From: Puteibacter caeruleilacunae
GTDB taxonomy: Bacteria > Bacteroidota > Bacteroidia > Bacteroidales > Prolixibacteraceae
Assembly (NCBI GenBank): GCA_005217565.1
Contig: SJCO01000016.1
Coordinates: 121,450 to 185,449, forward strand
Length of the DNA stretch: 64,000 nucleotides
Direction of reading: 5' to 3'
Under the pieces are notes generated by a model, which did not search any database, had not been told where the DNA came from, and worked only from the letters and a program-made list of their open reading frames with translations. A program made the position numbers and the translations under genes. This document shows positions 37,481 through 46,261 of the stretch, one piece after another; within the stretch, counting starts at the first letter, position 1; each line of letters opens with the position of its first letter.

Positions 37481-37529
37481 TTGGTCTAATTGCTCAAACT
37501 GTTCTTCTAAATGTCATAGAACAGACCAA
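37481..37529 (-). terminator. Bulged hairpin between the two S41 peptidase genes
   Basis: The contiguous arm AGAACAGACCAA (37518-37529) pairs with GTTCT (37501-37505) and TTGGTCT (37481-37487), leaving a 13-nt bulge. On the minus strand it lies in the leader of the downstream peptidase gene. It may be a weak terminator of the upstream gene or a leader structure. The remaining gap (37530-37627) is AT-rich without clear signals. Confidence 0.35.
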
Positions 37530-37627
37530 TAAATCTAATCATAATATTAATAACACACCAATTACAAACAACTTTATTTCTTACAATATCAATTACATAC
37601 ACCGAATACGAACCATAGTGCAACTGT

Positions 37628-39832
37628 TTACTGCGCCAGAATCACCTCAACAGCTTTCTCTACTAATTCATCTCGTCCATCCTTAATGCCTGCAATAGTA
37701 GGATGTACTTCAATATCGGGAACAATACCCACTCGCTGGGTTTCTTCACCATTGGGATAGTATACCCCAATACCTGAAATCATGGTTCTCATTCCGCCAG
37801 GTAAGCTAATTGATGAAACATTACCATCAGCACCAGCAGTTGTACTTCCTATGATTGTTGAGTTTGCCCCTGCCCGAAATGCCATGGCAGTGTACTCAGC
37901 CTGACTTTGTGATATCTCATTAACCAGCACCACAAGCTTACCTGTATATGGATGACTGCTTTTAGCAATTACCAATTTAGAGCCAAAGGTAAACTCTCCT
38001 GGACATTCAATGTTTCCTTTGGTAAATTTCACAAATGGTGTTGGCGAATCAACGAAATAAGTTCCCAGTAAAAATGGTACAAATGTAGAAGGGTAATTTC
38101 TGATATCAATAATGATTCCCTTGGTATTTTTAAACTGATCCATCATTGTCTTGATATCTTCTTTTTTAATACTCTTAAGGGTAATATAGCCTATATTGTT
38201 GTCCAAAAGACGATAGCATTTCTCATTATCTTTCTTATACCAGCGATAAATATTCAGCCTATTGCGATGATAAAGCTTAAGCTTTTTATTCTTTTCTTTT
38301 CCATCGCGCAAGTAAGTAATATCAATCTCCTGCTCCTGAGAACGCAACATATCAGCCGATATATCTCTCAAACGAGTAGGTTGATTTGATGCCGGATAGT
38401 ATTTCGATATATTAGCAACAATATCATTAACCGCGCGACCATTCACCTTTGTTATTACATCGCCAATTTCCAATTCAGCCTCTTCCTTTAATTCAGGATT
38501 AAAATAGTCGTCGACAACAAGCTGCTGCCCAATAAAGCGACAATGAACTGGTGCAAAATAACGTCCTTTCCATTCTTCGATCTTGTTGTTTCCACTCATA
38601 AGAGTAGCGTGGGAATCATTAATTTCTCCAATCAACTGAGTGGTCGTAAATTCATATTCCAATTCATTCGTTGCATTTATAAACTTAGGAATATAAGCAT
38701 TCAGTGTACTATTCCAATCCTTTTGTATCAAGTGTTTATATGGGAAGAAATAGTTGATCATATTCCAATAGCGATATAGACATAGCAAACGATAACCGGC
38801 ATCAGGATAACCAACGGTTTTATAGGCATTCTCATGTGTAAACACAGGATTACCAACTCCACGAGCCATTTTTATATAGTATTGATTGCCTCTACTTCGA
38901 TACTCAAAAACTTCCTGTAGTTTAGCCTTCAGCGACTCGTTTTCGATATCCTTAAACCATTTCATATCAGGCTTAAGTTTTGCCTCTTCATCTACAGGTT
39001 TGCCCTTTCTACCTTGCTTCGTCTCTCCAAGTCCGTCGATCCACTTTATCAACTGCACATCACGTTGCGCATTGTTCTCAACCGACAAGTAAGTTGGTAA
39101 GATTCTAAACAGCTCATAATCCCAATTATAATCACCCTTGGCTATTGCCGGATGATAATACTTCAAAAAGCCCCATACATGACCTAACAATTCAAGGTTA
39201 GCGGTTATATCGCTTGTCAATTCGGGAAATACAACCTTTGATCCTGCATCAAACTCTTTATCTTTTTCAGCATTATACATTGCCTTTTTTACTTCCTTTA
39301 AGGTCTGTACATCTTTGTCATCAATCGTTAAGACCAAGTCATCGAACCACACTTCTCCCTTGCCAACAAGAATACCAGCAACATAGATTTGCATACCTTC
39401 TTCAGGATACTGCAACGTTATTGAATATTTCTTCCAATCGTTTGTCCCAGTAATACCTTGATTCTTCATATTATCGAAGACAAGAGAGACAGCATCTCCA
39501 TCAACCCGAAGAAGCAGTCCTGCATGACCACCCTCCACATTTTTGGTTTTCATATACCCCTCCAATTTTATGGTTTCACCTGAATAACTGGCTGGGATTC
39601 TGTAAGCCAAACACCCAAATGAGCCATTGTCAGAAGACGTAATTTTACCTGCATATTTACCCGAATGGCTAGTAGTGTCAACAGTCAACGGGTACTCTCC
39701 CCATTTAAACCATCCATCTGATAGTCCTTGAGTGTTAATTCTTTTTTCAAATCCTAGATTAAACTTCTGATCTGTTTGTGCCTGGCATTGGAGAAAGAAT
39801 AATGCCATTAAGAGGAATGATAATTTTCTCAT
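37628..39832 (-). CDS. S41 family peptidase with N-terminal jelly-roll domain
   Basis: A 734-residue exported protein with signal peptide (MRKLSFLLMALFFLQCQAQ). A jelly-roll, CBM/galactose-binding-like domain comes first (about 25-175; HSGKYAGKITSSDNG, then GEVWFDDLVLTIDD). The helical VWGFLKYYHPAI region, a PDZ domain (ELEIGDVITKVNGRAVND) and the S41 core follow. Nucleophile Ser643 lies in NEISQSQAEYTAMAF, and STTAGADGNVSSISLPGG shapes the site. It is the upstream member of a tandem peptidase pair and is divergent from a membrane-bound regulator at 40035. The substrate is unknown. Confidence 0.92.
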   Translation of the reverse strand: MRKLSFLLMALFFLQCQAQTDQKFNLGFEKRINTQGLSDGWFKWGEYPLTVDTTSHSGKYAGKITSSDNGSFGCLAYRIPASYSGETIKLEGYMKTKNVEGGHAGLLLRVDGDAVSLVFDNMKNQGITGTNDWKKYSITLQYPEEGMQIYVAGILVGKGEVWFDDLVLTIDDKDVQTLKEVKKAMYNAEKDKEFDAGSKVVFPELTSDITANLELLGHVWGFLKYYHPAIAKGDYNWDYELFRILPTYLSVENNAQRDVQLIKWIDGLGETKQGRKGKPVDEEAKLKPDMKWFKDIENESLKAKLQEVFEYRSRGNQYYIKMARGVGNPVFTHENAYKTVGYPDAGYRLLCLYRYWNMINYFFPYKHLIQKDWNSTLNAYIPKFINATNELEYEFTTTQLIGEINDSHATLMSGNNKIEEWKGRYFAPVHCRFIGQQLVVDDYFNPELKEEAELEIGDVITKVNGRAVNDIVANISKYYPASNQPTRLRDISADMLRSQEQEIDITYLRDGKEKNKKLKLYHRNRLNIYRWYKKDNEKCYRLLDNNIGYITLKSIKKEDIKTMMDQFKNTKGIIIDIRNYPSTFVPFLLGTYFVDSPTPFVKFTKGNIECPGEFTFGSKLVIAKSSHPYTGKLVVLVNEISQSQAEYTAMAFRAGANSTIIGSTTAGADGNVSSISLPGGMRTMISGIGVYYPNGEETQRVGIVPDIEVHPTIAGIKDGRDELVEKAVEVILAQ

Positions 39833-40034
39833 TATTGTGCTTGTTTTAAATAGTTGAAAATTGAATATCTAAATTGGGCTTACCTGTAATTTTAAGGAAC
39901 AAATCAAGGATACCAATAAACATATTCCTGATAAAGATAACTATTACCAACATTGAAAATTGTATAATTACCATTGTTTTTTAAAATCATCAATAACATT
40001 TCCTAAATTTACTTGACTAATAATTAACGATCGT

Positions 40035-41201
40035 ATGAGAACTGACATCAGTATTGGGATATTTGATTTAATAATCTTCCTTGGCATTATTCAAGGCTTA
40101 TTCCTTGCATTCTTTTTCATCAAAAAGAAAACACCAGGCAATAGAGCCAACTTAATTCAAGGTTTGCTTATATTATTTCTTTCCCTAACCATACTTGAAG
40201 AGCTTTTAAATAACACAGGCTATATTGTCAGACTCCTGCCGATCACTGATTATTCCGAGCCATTAAACCTAACTTTCGGTCCTTTGGTTTACTTGCACCT
40301 GAAGCGCTGTCTTTATCCCGATTTAAAAGAAAAATCATGGCTTCATTTTATTCCTGCCATCTTTTGGTTTGTATACATGTTCTTCTACTTCGTTCAACCA
40401 GATGCAGTGAAATATAATTCGTACTTAAACACCAAACATCCCGACTGGCAATATCTTGATGCTGTTTTAACTGTCGATGAGGATCCGCTAGGACTACGTA
40501 ACTTTATCAATCAGGCAACATTAATCCACCTGTTATCCTATATTGGATTAACGTTTTATACTTTACTGCAAAAAATGAGAAGCATGAAACAAGGTATTTT
40601 CAATACCTCAAATAACCTGCTTCGTCTACTAAGAAATACACTTTTACATTATGTGATTATCGTAGTTATCTTTGCTTGCACCAAGTTATACTTTGGTATG
40701 GATAGCGATATAGGAAGCTATTTTATTGCTACCTACATATCATTCATGTTCTTTGTGACGAGCTATCACATCATGAATAAATCAGATTACTACGAATATC
40801 CCAACTCATTTCTACAATTTCCTTTGACAAAATACGAACGTTCTTCTCTGAATGATTCCGATAAGATGAGGATTATGAATAAGCTTCAACAGATTATGGA
40901 GCGTGAGAAGTATTTCAAAAATAATCTGGCATCTCTTACGAGTCTGGCAAAAGAGATCAATGAAACATCACACCATGTCTCACAGGTCATCAATGAGAAG
41001 CAGAAAAAAAACTTTTTCGAATTCATTGCCTCCTACCGTATTGAGGAAGCTAAAAAGATACTATCCTCTAACTCACAGATTACCATTGAAGAGCTTGCCG
41101 AGGAGGTTGGATACAACTCAAAATCATCATTTAATAGTGCTTTTAAGAAATACATGCAACAAACACCCTCTGAATTCCGCAAGAAAACAAACACCCCATA
41201 A
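40035..41201 (+). CDS. Membrane-anchored AraC-type regulator
   Basis: A 388-residue protein. Six to eight hydrophobic helices fill residues 8-255 (LIIFLGIIQGLFLAFFFI, LHFIPAIFWFVYMFFYF, YFIATYISFMFFVTSYHIM). The C-terminal 110 residues are an AraC DNA-binding domain (FKNNLASLTSLAKEINETSHHVSQVIN, then ITIEELAEEVGYNSKSSFNSAFKKYM). This one-component design is common in Bacteroidota; the membrane part presumably senses the signal. The 202-bp gap to the divergent S41 gene contains only a weak -7 box (TAAATTTA near 40003). The acyltransferase gene follows 132 bp downstream on the same strand. Confidence 0.92.
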   Translation: MRTDISIGIFDLIIFLGIIQGLFLAFFFIKKKTPGNRANLIQGLLILFLSLTILEELLNNTGYIVRLLPITDYSEPLNLTFGPLVYLHLKRCLYPDLKEKSWLHFIPAIFWFVYMFFYFVQPDAVKYNSYLNTKHPDWQYLDAVLTVDEDPLGLRNFINQATLIHLLSYIGLTFYTLLQKMRSMKQGIFNTSNNLLRLLRNTLLHYVIIVVIFACTKLYFGMDSDIGSYFIATYISFMFFVTSYHIMNKSDYYEYPNSFLQFPLTKYERSSLNDSDKMRIMNKLQQIMEREKYFKNNLASLTSLAKEINETSHHVSQVINEKQKKNFFEFIASYRIEEAKKILSSNSQITIEELAEEVGYNSKSSFNSAFKKYMQQTPSEFRKKTNTP

Positions 41202-41236
41202 CTCACTGATAACATGCACAATTAATCGCATCACAA

Positions 41237-41260
41237 TGTATAATCCGATAGGATTGTACA
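41237..41260 (+). promoter_or_regulatory. Hairpin or palindromic operator between regulator and acyltransferase genes
   Basis: TGTATAATCC (41237-41246) and GGATTGTACA (41251-41260) form a 10-bp inverted repeat with one T-G pair and a GATA loop. No T tract follows, so an operator or a leaderless hairpin is more likely than a terminator. Confidence 0.45.
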
Positions 41261-41301
41261 CCGAGCTTAACGGGTAATTCGTTGAAAAACTCCTTGTCCG
41301 G

Positions 41302-41309
41302 TAAATTTG
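41302..41309 (+). promoter_or_regulatory. -7 box of the acyltransferase gene
   Basis: TAAATTTG matches TAnnTTTG 25 bp before the ATG at 41334. GTTG at 41281-41284 could serve as -33 box with a 17-nt spacer, slightly short. Confidence 0.55.
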
Positions 41310-41333
41310 TCTATCATTTAAAAACACGAAGTA

Positions 41334-42542
41334 ATGGACAAGCAAATTCAACACCCAAAGGAGCGACAATATTATATTGATTGGCTAAGAATAATCTTAA
41401 TATTAAGTGTCTTTTTATATCATATAGGTATGATTTTTAATGCTAACGACTGGCACATTAAGAATGATGTTACCTATGGTTATGATAGTGCCCTTGGTTA
41501 TACAATGACCTTTCTGGGACTATGGCGTATGCCACTTCTTATTCTTATCTCAGGAGCTGGAACATTTTTCGCATTAGGGAAACGAACTCCTGGTCAATAC
41601 CTTACCGAACGTTTCAAGCGTCTTCTTATTCCACTCACAGCTGGGATATTTATTCTTGTGCCAATCCAGGTATTCTTGGAAAGAGTGCACCTGTATGATT
41701 CCCTTTTTGATTACTACCCTCATATGTTTGAAGGTGTTTATCCTTCTGGAAATTTCAGTTGGCATCACCTTTGGTTTATCGCATATTTATTTTTCATTGC
41801 TCTACTGATCACACCTCTATTAAATGTCTTAAGGAGCCATCAGTTTAAGCGCTTTGTACAACGTTTAGAACCAACAATAACAAGACGATTAGGAGCAAAT
41901 ATTTTTCTCATACCAATTATCGCTTCGCAGTTATTATTGAGGCCATATTTTCCAGACAACACACATGACCTGGTAAATGACTGGGCTGCGGTTACAAGCT
42001 TCTTTCTTTACTTCCTATCGGGATATATCATCATCTCAAGCAATAAAATCACACACAGCATAAAGGAGAATAAATTCTTCTACCTCGCTCAAGCAGTCAT
42101 CGCTACTTATGCCCTATTCTCATTTCATTCAATGAATCTTACGGAAGAAACTAGTAGGTTAATCTGGAGAATTATCAGCAATACCCTGACATGGTCGTGT
42201 GGTATTACTGTTTTAGGTTTTGCGAAACAATATCTCAATACCAATAACAACTTCAGACATTTATGTAATGAAGCGATTTATCCATTTTATCTGCTGCACC
42301 AGCCAATCATCGTCATCATGGCTTTTGTTTTAGTACCTTGGCAAGTAAGTGTTTTCTGGAAAGCAACTATTATAATTATTTCATCATTCAGCCTTACCGT
42401 TCTCGTATATTTCTATCTGGTAAAACCATTTAACCTGATGAGAGTAATCTTTGGAATGAAACCAATTAAGAAAGCGGTGCATCAAGCAAAGAGAAAGGAA
42501 GTACTAGTAACCTCCTCCTCTTCAAACTATCTTAAAAACTAA
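41334..42542 (+). CDS. Acyltransferase 3 family membrane protein (OpgC/MdoC-like)
   Basis: A 402-residue polytopic protein with about ten hydrophobic helices. The N-terminal YYIDWLRIILILSVFLYHIGM carries the acyltransferase-3 signature (D-W-L-R, then a histidine in the first helix). LWRMPLLILISGAGTFFALGKRT and the late ILLHQPIIVIMAF-like segment (YPFYLLHQPIIVIM) complete the family pattern. Members O-acylate glycans or other extracytoplasmic substrates; OpgC succinylates periplasmic glucans. It lies downstream of the membrane-anchored AraC-type regulator, which may control it. The substrate is unknown. Confidence 0.9.
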   Translation: MDKQIQHPKERQYYIDWLRIILILSVFLYHIGMIFNANDWHIKNDVTYGYDSALGYTMTFLGLWRMPLLILISGAGTFFALGKRTPGQYLTERFKRLLIPLTAGIFILVPIQVFLERVHLYDSLFDYYPHMFEGVYPSGNFSWHHLWFIAYLFFIALLITPLLNVLRSHQFKRFVQRLEPTITRRLGANIFLIPIIASQLLLRPYFPDNTHDLVNDWAAVTSFFLYFLSGYIIISSNKITHSIKENKFFYLAQAVIATYALFSFHSMNLTEETSRLIWRIISNTLTWSCGITVLGFAKQYLNTNNNFRHLCNEAIYPFYLLHQPIIVIMAFVLVPWQVSVFWKATIIIISSFSLTVLVYFYLVKPFNLMRVIFGMKPIKKAVHQAKRKEVLVTSSSSNYLKN

Positions 42543-42545
42543 TGT

Positions 42546-42836
42546 CTACAATTCTATAGAGATCTTAACCTTTCCCCCTAGTCCTTTTTCGACAATATCA
42601 TATAGGGATTTCAGAGTCATGTTGCTACCATTATTCTCAACTCGAGAGATATAACTTCTCTTCTTGTCAAGTTTTTCAGCAAGCTGACTCTGGGTTAATT
42701 TCTTTTCTTCCCGAGCCTGACGAAGTAGCATTCCAATTTTAAATGACTCAAACTCTCGCTCAAGTTCATCTCGACGTTCTGTACCTTTCTCACCGTACAC
42801 ATCATCTTTTATTTCTGACCAACTTTTCGTATTCAT
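42546..42836 (-). CDS. XRE/HigA-type antitoxin
   Basis: A 96-residue protein with a Cro/C1-type helix-turn-helix at about residues 34-90 (LLRQAREEKKLTQSQLAEKLDKK, then YISRVENNGSNMTLKSLYDIVEKGL). It follows the toxin gene with a 3-bp gap, the toxin-first order of HigBA modules. As a HigA-like antitoxin it would bind and neutralise the toxin and repress the operon through the palindrome at 43200-43215. Confidence 0.93.
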   Translation of the reverse strand: MNTKSWSEIKDDVYGEKGTERRDELEREFESFKIGMLLRQAREEKKLTQSQLAEKLDKKRSYISRVENNGSNMTLKSLYDIVEKGLGGKVKISIEL

Positions 42837-42839
42837 GCT

Positions 42840-43190
42840 CTAGTTTCCTTTCCTCTTTTCTTCAAAATACTCGTTCATTAAATTGACTGCAAGTTCAATT
42901 TCTTTTCTTGGAGTCTTCTGTGTTTTCTTTTGAAAACCATTCAATAGAATCACTAATCTACCTTCGTCAAAAAAACAGAAAACCCTCCAAATATTAGTTG
43001 ATAGTTTTACCCTTGCTTCATAAAGTCCTTTTGCTCCGATGATTGATCTTAGATATTGATTTGGAATCCTTTCATAAGTCTCTATTATTTCGATAACCTT
43101 AAAAATCTTATCTTGAATTTTTATAGGTTGACTTTTTAGAAAATCTTCAAAATAACTTCCATACGCAATCACCTTCCGTATTTTATTCAT
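42840..43190 (-). CDS. RelE/HigB-type toxin
   Basis: A 116-residue protein with the RelE/ParE-superfamily fold. IRKVIAYGSYFEDFLKSQP opens it, LRSIIGAKGLYEARVKLSTNIWRVFCFFDEGRLVILLNGFQKKTQKTP covers the conserved strands (read in segments), and a C-terminal helix ends in EYFEEKRKGN. Family members are ribosome-dependent mRNA interferases. The ATG at 43190 lies only 4 nt beyond a TACCTTTG promoter box, so the transcript is almost leaderless. Confidence 0.92.
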   Translation of the reverse strand: MNKIRKVIAYGSYFEDFLKSQPIKIQDKIFKVIEIIETYERIPNQYLRSIIGAKGLYEARVKLSTNIWRVFCFFDEGRLVILLNGFQKKTQKTPRKEIELAVNLMNEYFEEKRKGN

Positions 43191-43194
43191 AGAT

Positions 43195-43226
43195 CAAAGG
43201 TAACTTAAAAGTTACATTTCAACAAA
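43195..43226 (-). promoter_or_regulatory. Promoter and overlapping palindromic operator of the toxin-antitoxin operon
   Basis: On the minus strand TTTG (43223-43226), a 20-nt spacer and TACCTTTG (43195-43202) form a consensus promoter. The palindrome GTAACTT (43200-43206), AA, AAGTTAC (43209-43215) overlaps the upstream edge of the -7 box, where a bound antitoxin complex would block polymerase. Confidence 0.78.
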
Positions 43227-43254
43227 AATATTTTAGAAACAGCTTTAATGACAA

Positions 43255-43965
43255 TTACAACTTAAATCCCACTCCAAACGTCCAGTTCTTTGGTTCAAAA
43301 TTTACAGACCAGTTTGCATTATCAGTTTCCCCATCTAAACTTGAATATTGAACTCCTCCTAAGCCTAAGCCAAGACTCCATCTATCAGAAATAAAATAGT
43401 TAAGCTCTGGAGAAAGTTTTGCATTGAGCAAATCAGACTTCTTATTTTCTACCCAGCTTGGAAAAGATGCAGGCCCGATATTACTCAACATATTTTGATA
43501 ACCAGCCACTACACGACTCCCTGCAAAACTTTGCACATCAGTTTTTAGTGTACCATATGCAACCTTCAGTGTACTACTGAAAAATAATTTACTCACGATA
43601 TTCTTGTAATAACCGATGTAAACTGCTGGTAACGCAGCTTTTGACTCAGCATTTAACTCACTTCGGATTAAACTAGTTCTTCCATCATCTGACTGGTTAA
43701 ACTGAGTGATGGTACCTTCCTCTTTTAATTGATAATAATCAATCCCTAAGCCCATAAGAAAATGATTCGATATAAAATACTTAAATGAAGCCCCAAGATC
43801 TAAGCTCTTTTCTATTGAAGAGATGTTATTTGATGGGATACCGGTTATCTTAGATGTTTTCTCATAACTACCATTGAAATTCAATAGTATATCCCCCTCC
43901 TTAATTTGTGAAAACACATTCACCGACACCATCAAAAGTGCCAGTATAAAAAGATTCTTTTTCAT
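43255..43965 (-). CDS. Outer-membrane beta-barrel protein, paralog of the 3655-4332 protein
   Basis: A 236-residue protein with signal peptide (MKKNLFILALLMVSVNVFSQ). A barrel of alternating strands ends in NWTFGVGFKL. It aligns along its whole length with the protein encoded at 3655-4332: QIKEGDILLN, FKYFISNHFLMGLGIDY, YIGYYKNIVSKLFF and YFISDRWSLGLGLGGV all have direct counterparts there. It is the last gene of the 47.6-43.3 kb minus-strand cluster, 18 bp after the small coiled-coil gene. The two paralogs are 39 kb apart. Function unknown. Confidence 0.83.
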   Translation of the reverse strand: MKKNLFILALLMVSVNVFSQIKEGDILLNFNGSYEKTSKITGIPSNNISSIEKSLDLGASFKYFISNHFLMGLGIDYYQLKEEGTITQFNQSDDGRTSLIRSELNAESKAALPAVYIGYYKNIVSKLFFSSTLKVAYGTLKTDVQSFAGSRVVAGYQNMLSNIGPASFPSWVENKKSDLLNAKLSPELNYFISDRWSLGLGLGGVQYSSLDGETDNANWSVNFEPKNWTFGVGFKL

Positions 43966-43983
43966 TTTAATTGGTTTTAGTTG

Positions 43984-44211
43984 TTATTCTTTACCGCGTT
44001 CATCTAATTCCTTCTTCACGCTAACCAGTTCCTCTAACACAGCTATTTTTTCGTTAAGAGTGTCAATCAGCTTGTCTCTACTTTTCACGTTATCCTTATA
44101 ATTATTGTTCAGTTCTTTCAGCAAGGCAATCTGTTCCTTTAAACTGTCAATCACATTATTCTGACGATAGACAATACCTATCAATTCCTTTATTCGCTTA
44201 TTATCTTCCAT
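43984..44211 (-). CDS. Small coiled-coil protein
   Basis: A 75-residue protein starting at ATG 44211; the frame extends three codons to a TTG. It has no signal peptide or membrane segment. Almost all of it is a heptad-rich helix (RIKELIGIVYRQNNVIDSLKEQ, then LIDTLNEKIAVLEELVSVKK), so it should form a coiled-coil oligomer in the cytoplasm. It sits 18 bp before the barrel-protein gene and 46 bp after the aspartic-protease-like gene in the same direction. I do not recognise it; coding is supported by spacing and composition. Confidence 0.62.
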   Translation of the reverse strand: MEDNKRIKELIGIVYRQNNVIDSLKEQIALLKELNNNYKDNVKSRDKLIDTLNEKIAVLEELVSVKKELDERGKE

Positions 44212-44257
44212 AATCGTCAAAATTGCAGATAATATTACAAAAACAGATCTTTTCCAG

Positions 44258-45424
44258 CTATTTCTTCCTTACTTCAACCGTCTTTTCCTTTCCATCCTTA
44301 TCTTTCAGCTTAATTACAAACACATCATCCGATTCAAATGGTAATTCTCCAGTTAAATAATCGCACGCCGTATTAGATGTTAGGTCTATTCCATTCACTT
44401 CTGTTATAACATCACCAAAATGCATCAAGCGTTTCAGTTGTCTATCCCAGACAATTCCCACAATCAACTGGTCTTCTTTAAGAGAGGTCCTGAATCCAAG
44501 CGTCTTTTCCTTTTTATCAACCGTTGATGTTTTCGAACTGTAATAAAGTCTACGATGCTTATAATCCAGTGTAACATCACCATGATCAAGTAACTCAGTT
44601 CCTATTCTTGAATCAGGATGCTCTGTCGTAAGCAAATTAACATGCTGAAAATTCACCCCTGCTATATCTACTGTAGGAATTGTAGTCTTGAAGTGCTTTG
44701 TCGACTCTCCATATCCTGAAATACCGATGGCAGATCGTCCAACACCCTCTTGATAGTCTTCGATTACCTCATGAGCAGCTAATCTAGTAAACTTCTGTCT
44801 GGCAAAGCGAATAAAACCAGGATCCCCACTGTCAAACATTACCCTATCCGACACATTTCCTGTACCTCGAAAATCCATATCAACATATGGCGTACTTTGA
44901 TTCTCTAACAAAAACATCTTAACAGACTGATCCGGTAAATCTAATTTCTCTTTCCTGTCTGTTACAATTAACGTTTCGCTGTCCCTTGAAATCTGAACAA
45001 TAGACTTACGCAGCAAATTACTTCCGATGAGGCCATCGATCCCATAACAATCAAGCAGTGGATTATTATAAACCAGAAATGGAACATCTTCGAAGCGTAC
45101 ATTTCCCAATTCAATTGAAGGAATCATAATTGCAAACATCGATGATGCTGTTCCATTACAGTCGGTCACTTTCGCTCCACCCATAAGTTCATGTTTAAGA
45201 TGTACCATTACATCCATTTTAATAGAGCACGGAGCTCCTGTATCAAGCATAAAACGATAGGTTTTCCCTTGGATCTTTATTGGAACAATTATACGCCCAC
45301 AATAATCTTCAATCTTAATTTCAGTAAAGTAATTTTTAGCGGTTTTACAGCCTTTATTAACGTTAATACCATAAGATAAAATGGATATCGATAAAAAGAT
45401 CAGTAATAAACTTAGATGTTTCAT
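44258..45424 (-). CDS. Retropepsin-like aspartic protease with PDZ domain
   Basis: A 388-residue exported protein (hydrophobic residues 3-20 as signal). Two pepsin-like lobes are seen: FMLDTGAPCS with DTG at residues 61-63, and VMFDSGDPGF with DSG at 198-200. The hydrophobic-hydrophobic-G motifs IDGLIGSNLL and RIGTELLDHGDVTLDY follow. The C-terminal about 90 residues form a PDZ-like domain (LMHFGDVITEVNGIDL). This is the bacterial aspartyl-protease/PDZ class, probably periplasmic. Two motifs in one chain suggest a monomeric, pepsin-like arrangement. Its target may be a neighbouring envelope protein. Confidence 0.88.
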   Translation of the reverse strand: MKHLSLLLIFLSISILSYGINVNKGCKTAKNYFTEIKIEDYCGRIIVPIKIQGKTYRFMLDTGAPCSIKMDVMVHLKHELMGGAKVTDCNGTASSMFAIMIPSIELGNVRFEDVPFLVYNNPLLDCYGIDGLIGSNLLRKSIVQISRDSETLIVTDRKEKLDLPDQSVKMFLLENQSTPYVDMDFRGTGNVSDRVMFDSGDPGFIRFARQKFTRLAAHEVIEDYQEGVGRSAIGISGYGESTKHFKTTIPTVDIAGVNFQHVNLLTTEHPDSRIGTELLDHGDVTLDYKHRRLYYSSKTSTVDKKEKTLGFRTSLKEDQLIVGIVWDRQLKRLMHFGDVITEVNGIDLTSNTACDYLTGELPFESDDVFVIKLKDKDGKEKTVEVRKK

Positions 45425-45480
45425 TGGGTTGAGAATTATTGGTTATTAGATTTTTACATTGGTATCAACTATGACACAAT

Positions 45481-45822
45481 TTACTCTTGACGTTTTTTGA
45501 TAAGCATATAGCCAGACCATACTGAGGTTAGTCCGAATACAACCATACCTATCAGAGCCGCCAAATTAATATTCTTCAAGGTTCTAATGGCTTCTGAATT
45601 GTCAATCTTTGATGGAGCATTAACACCTAATGAAGATGTTGCCTCATTCATTTTATCAAGAAATTTGATCATATCGTTTAAAGTCAGGTCTCTTGATTTC
45701 ATTTTCACTAGCGAGGTTTTTACAGGAAACTCCTCAAAGGTTTTTATATACTTCATATAAGCTGCAGATGAAAAACCAACCAAGGACATCAGTAAAACCA
45801 AAATAAGATAAATGCGTTTCAT
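45481..45822 (-). CDS. Small exported protein with C-terminal membrane helix
   Basis: A 113-residue protein. ATG at 45822 is chosen because it opens a signal peptide (MKRIYLILVLLMSLVGFSSA) and forms an ATGA overlap with the stop codon of the previous gene; an upstream ATG at 45858 also exists. The central part is polar and helical (LTLNDMIKFLDKMNEATSS), and a second hydrophobic helix lies near the C-terminus (about 85-106) followed by KKRQE. It could be anchored with most of the chain in the periplasm. I do not recognise the family. Confidence 0.68.
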   Translation of the reverse strand: MKRIYLILVLLMSLVGFSSAAYMKYIKTFEEFPVKTSLVKMKSRDLTLNDMIKFLDKMNEATSSLGVNAPSKIDNSEAIRTLKNINLAALIGMVVFGLTSVWSGYMLIKKRQE

Positions 45823-46235
45823 GTTTGTTTGTTGCGTTTTGAAATAAATAATCTCCATATCAGATATACAGCACCAACTGCAGTAGTTACACTCACTGAA
45901 TGATACTCATTTATCCAGAGGAAATAGGCTAGAATAAGGTAAACGAACGGGATCATAACATCATATACCCTATTTATTTGCCTCAGCCTCATCTTTACTG
46001 ATTGTGAAGCTCTTGAAAACACCTCATCCTGTAGACGATTGAAAAATATAGGAATAAAATAAATCACTAAGCCAACACCTAGATAAACCGCTGTACCAAC
46101 TATCAAGAATCGCTCAATGCTATTTTCAAAGACAGCATTTCTTAAGAAGAACAAACAAAAACAGACAGTAACAAACAACAGGAGCGGTTTAAATAACTTA
46201 TACCATAATGTTTGAAGGAATTCTAATCGTGTCAT
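45819..46235 (-). CDS. Uncharacterised membrane protein
   Basis: A 138-residue protein starting at ATG 46235; the frame continues to a TTG at 46274. Four hydrophobic segments are visible, at about residues 15-32, 40-62, 90-105 and 110-130. A basic loop (RASQSVKMRLRQINRVYD) lies between the second and third. Its stop overlaps the next gene by 4 bp (ATGA), so the two are translationally coupled. I do not recognise it. Confidence 0.68.
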   Translation of the reverse strand: MTRLEFLQTLWYKLFKPLLLFVTVCFCLFFLRNAVFENSIERFLIVGTAVYLGVGLVIYFIPIFFNRLQDEVFSRASQSVKMRLRQINRVYDVMIPFVYLILAYFLWINEYHSVSVTTAVGAVYLIWRLFISKRNKQT

Positions 46236-46261
46236 ATCAGATTCATTAAAAGTACACCCTA

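Noticed and set aside
40903..41277. 124-codon plus-strand open frame over the end of the membrane-anchored AraC-type gene
   Set aside because: It covers the conserved AraC DNA-binding domain in another frame; its composition is not protein-like.
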